NCBI GenBank assembly: GCA_942159475.1
Contig: OW804094.1
Coordinates: forward strand, 56,664,966 to 56,728,965
DNA: 64,000 nt
Direction: 5' to 3'
Source: Sthenelais limicola
Taxonomy: Eukaryota; Annelida; Polychaeta; Phyllodocida; Sigalionidae
Part shown: positions 61,901 to 64,000 of the stretch, in pieces
Position numbering within the stretch: the stretch's first letter is position 1
How the letters are laid out: each line of letters opens with the position of its first letter
Position numbers and translations under genes: made by a program
Notes under the pieces: model-generated
What the model saw: only the letters and a program-made list of their open reading frames with translations
What the model was told of the DNA's origin: nothing
The model's database searches: none

Positions 61901-64000
61901 TTATAGACGGTGATGACTGACTGTCTATTTCGATTCTACTATCATAATCACTTTGTCCTAATTGCATTCTCCACATGGAGCATAATATAAAGGCTTCAAT
62001 GGGGGACTTATATTGTCATATAAAAGACTTTTAAATTTGATTCCCAAGCTTTAACCTTGTTACTGTCCAGGGATGAAGCTTTATTGTGGTACCTCCTAAA
62101 ATCAATTCTCATCCTCGCTACATATATAAAAGCTCTGCGCACCTGCTCCAGTAAAGGGGAGGCACAGGGTGCAGGGAAACCATTTCACGCTTGTGTGAAG
62201 AAACATGTTTAGTCAGGGGTATTAACGTTATGAACATTCATAGCATAACAGCAGACAGGGAGAGAGCTATGAATGGACTAAGTTTTTGTTAACAAAGCTA
62301 GGTAGATACAGGCAAGTAGCGTATAAATGATGCATGGCCAAGGCTTATTGACAATTGATGATAATGCTAACTAGTTTGGTGTTGCATAAGACATAAATGG
62401 ATGGCCGCGGTCCCTGTGGAGCCAACAATAGCTAATAGTACATTAGTTCCAATCAACTAGCCCCATGACAATAATACACAAATATCGCATTGTGGGCCAA
62501 GCTTTCGTGAGAATAATTTGATATTGTAAACTGCCTACAGAGGGAGATAATTTGACAAATTATCTTTTGTGGGGTATTCGTCATTAGTTTTGTCCTTGTC
62601 CTATGAGAGATAGTCTAGGTCCCAAGGGACGTGCACCATATGTCATGGCGATAATGGAAACGGAAAACATGGTTTAGAATTGGGAGCACTTATTTACTTT
62701 GCCCATCCAGGGCAGTATGAGGGGCTAATGCACGCCTGCTTGTGTTCCAAATACTGCCTAAATTAGAGCAGGGAAAAGGTCATGTACATTTCATTTTTAA
62801 ATCCTTATTAATGACTCCCGGATGCAAGGGGAAAAGGGATTCTGGTGGGAGACTGGTGGGTATAGCCTCTGAAAATGAACGTTCTAATTCATTGCAATAC
62901 CCCCTAGGCTCCTATCTAGAGAGACCGTGCTGGTAATTCTCAGAAACAAACTTGTAATTATTAATGTCGCTTGAGTAGAATCAGCATGAACAATGGTATT
63001 GTGAATAAAAAGACCGCGTAAAAGCTTACTTGAATTTACGCTATAATTTCTTTGTCATGCGAAGTGGCTTGATATTCATCAATCTCAGAATCAGAGAGTC
63101 AGCAGCTTTTTATACGATGTCCTTGGGTTTAAATGAAAATAGCAGGCTATGCCTGCGTTTCGATCAAATATTATCTGAATGCGCCATTAAGGGCTTGAGT
63201 GAACGCCAAGCCTGGATTTCATAGGGTACATATCAAAGTGAAAAATCTAAAGCTCTTTGCACTGAGCCATAATTAATGACATTGCAGGGGTATACAGATG
63301 AAAAAAGGAGAAACTCTTTGTTCTTCCAGCTTAATGTACCCAGGAGTCGGTCTATGCGGCATAAAAACCGTGACCCTTATTTGTCATAATTCCTCAACCA
63401 CCGATTTTAAGAGCCATCACGAGGTTTAAAAACCATTTTACAGCAGTTGTCTAATAGATCAAGAAAGTTCGGCAAGAGAACGTAAAACACATATCGGTAT
63501 CTCTTGCACTATAGTCGGATTAAGCAAGAGCTTTTCCTACTCCATTAAGATATTAAACAAAATATTTTCCTTGGCACAACTCTCCCTTTGTAAACAGTTT
63601 TTGTGTAATCGGATTACACCAATTTGTTGGCTCATCCTCTCTTGGGAGCCGTTTAAAAGACAAAAAGGGACAATGCCTACAGTAAGTATGTACACATGCT
63701 TCTCTAAGAAGAGTCGAGGAAATATAGAGTAAAATTTCCCGTGATACTCTTCCCCTAACGCCCATCACGGGATCAAGGGAGACAAGTGGGTTAGTTATCC
63801 GTAAAGACAGAATTTATCGGGCGGAGCACGCCGAGGTTTCACATCTGAGAATTTCTTTCAAGAGAGCGTGGTGCAATCAATGACATTTCGCTGCCACATG
63901 TTATTGCCTCGCACGCAACACCACAGCGTCGTCTATAATTTCAATTAGTGATGATTAACAATCTAGCCTTTGACCTATGATACACTAGCAATTGTAAGGC
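58917..64000 (+). other. Presumed first intron of the second gene, to the window edge
   Basis: No lectin-like or other domain exon was found in these 5 kb. The stretch holds an imperfect inverted repeat (59916-59978), a gtacgtacgta run near 60609 and otherwise plain AT-rich DNA. Confidence 0.4.
59916..59978. repeat. Imperfect inverted repeat with GC-rich arms
   Basis: Arms cggcggaggagg (59916-59927) and cctccaccgccg (59967-59978) pair at 11 of 12 positions around a 39-base loop that contains the palindrome ggttaacc. Confidence 0.6.

Overview
The window is animal nuclear DNA. It is AT-rich and gene-poor, and its one well-supported gene has introns of 2 to 11 kb with GT-AG borders. That gene combines a SUEL/rhamnose-type lectin domain, a CUB domain and a sushi domain. 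Together with a tyrosine-recombinase retroelement fragment, this points to an invertebrate metazoan, most likely marine (a lophotrochozoan such as a mollusc, annelid or brachiopod, or possibly an echinoderm). The phylum cannot be fixed from the sequence alone.

Left edge (1-1281): the 3' end of a tyrosine-recombinase retrotransposon. The recombinase ORF is cut by the window edge but has all its catalytic positions. After it come two perfect 76-bp direct copies separated by 227 bp that hold a CRE palindrome, a CCAAT box and a TATA-like box. This is the B1-A2-B2 layout of Ngaro/PAT-type split direct repeats. From 1282 to about 7380 there is non-coding DNA with old diverged repeats.

Centre (about 7390-39511): one plus-strand gene of seven coding exons, at 8016-8145, 19305-19589, 23537-23938, 27322-27474, 32579-32632, 35035-35167 and 37191-37548. 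They splice in frame into a 504-residue type I membrane protein: signal peptide, SUEL lectin, CUB, sushi, short stalk, transmembrane helix, cytoplasmic tail. The five introns before the transmembrane exon are all phase 1, so each extracellular module is a symmetric exon. The frame does not die at the TGA at 37546. It stays open for 238 more codons to 38265, and that stretch carries tyrosine motifs of the pYxN class. This suggests stop-codon readthrough, a CGA-to-TGA nonsense allele, or a missed mini-intron. It is the most interesting feature of the window. The extracellular modules suggest binding of a glycan or protein ligand, and the tail suggests phosphotyrosine signalling; both are inference.

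Right part (39512-64000): about 18.7 kb of intergenic DNA with simple and diverged repeats, then a CpG-rich patch (about 58180-58600). It is followed by a short exon (58775-58916) that encodes a signal peptide and ends in phase 1 on a split glycine codon, exactly like exon 1 of the central gene. I read it as the first exon of a second secreted or membrane protein gene, possibly a tandem paralogue, whose other exons lie beyond the window. The last 5 kb would be its first intron. No convincing tRNA, rRNA or CRISPR was seen, and no supported gene on the minus strand.
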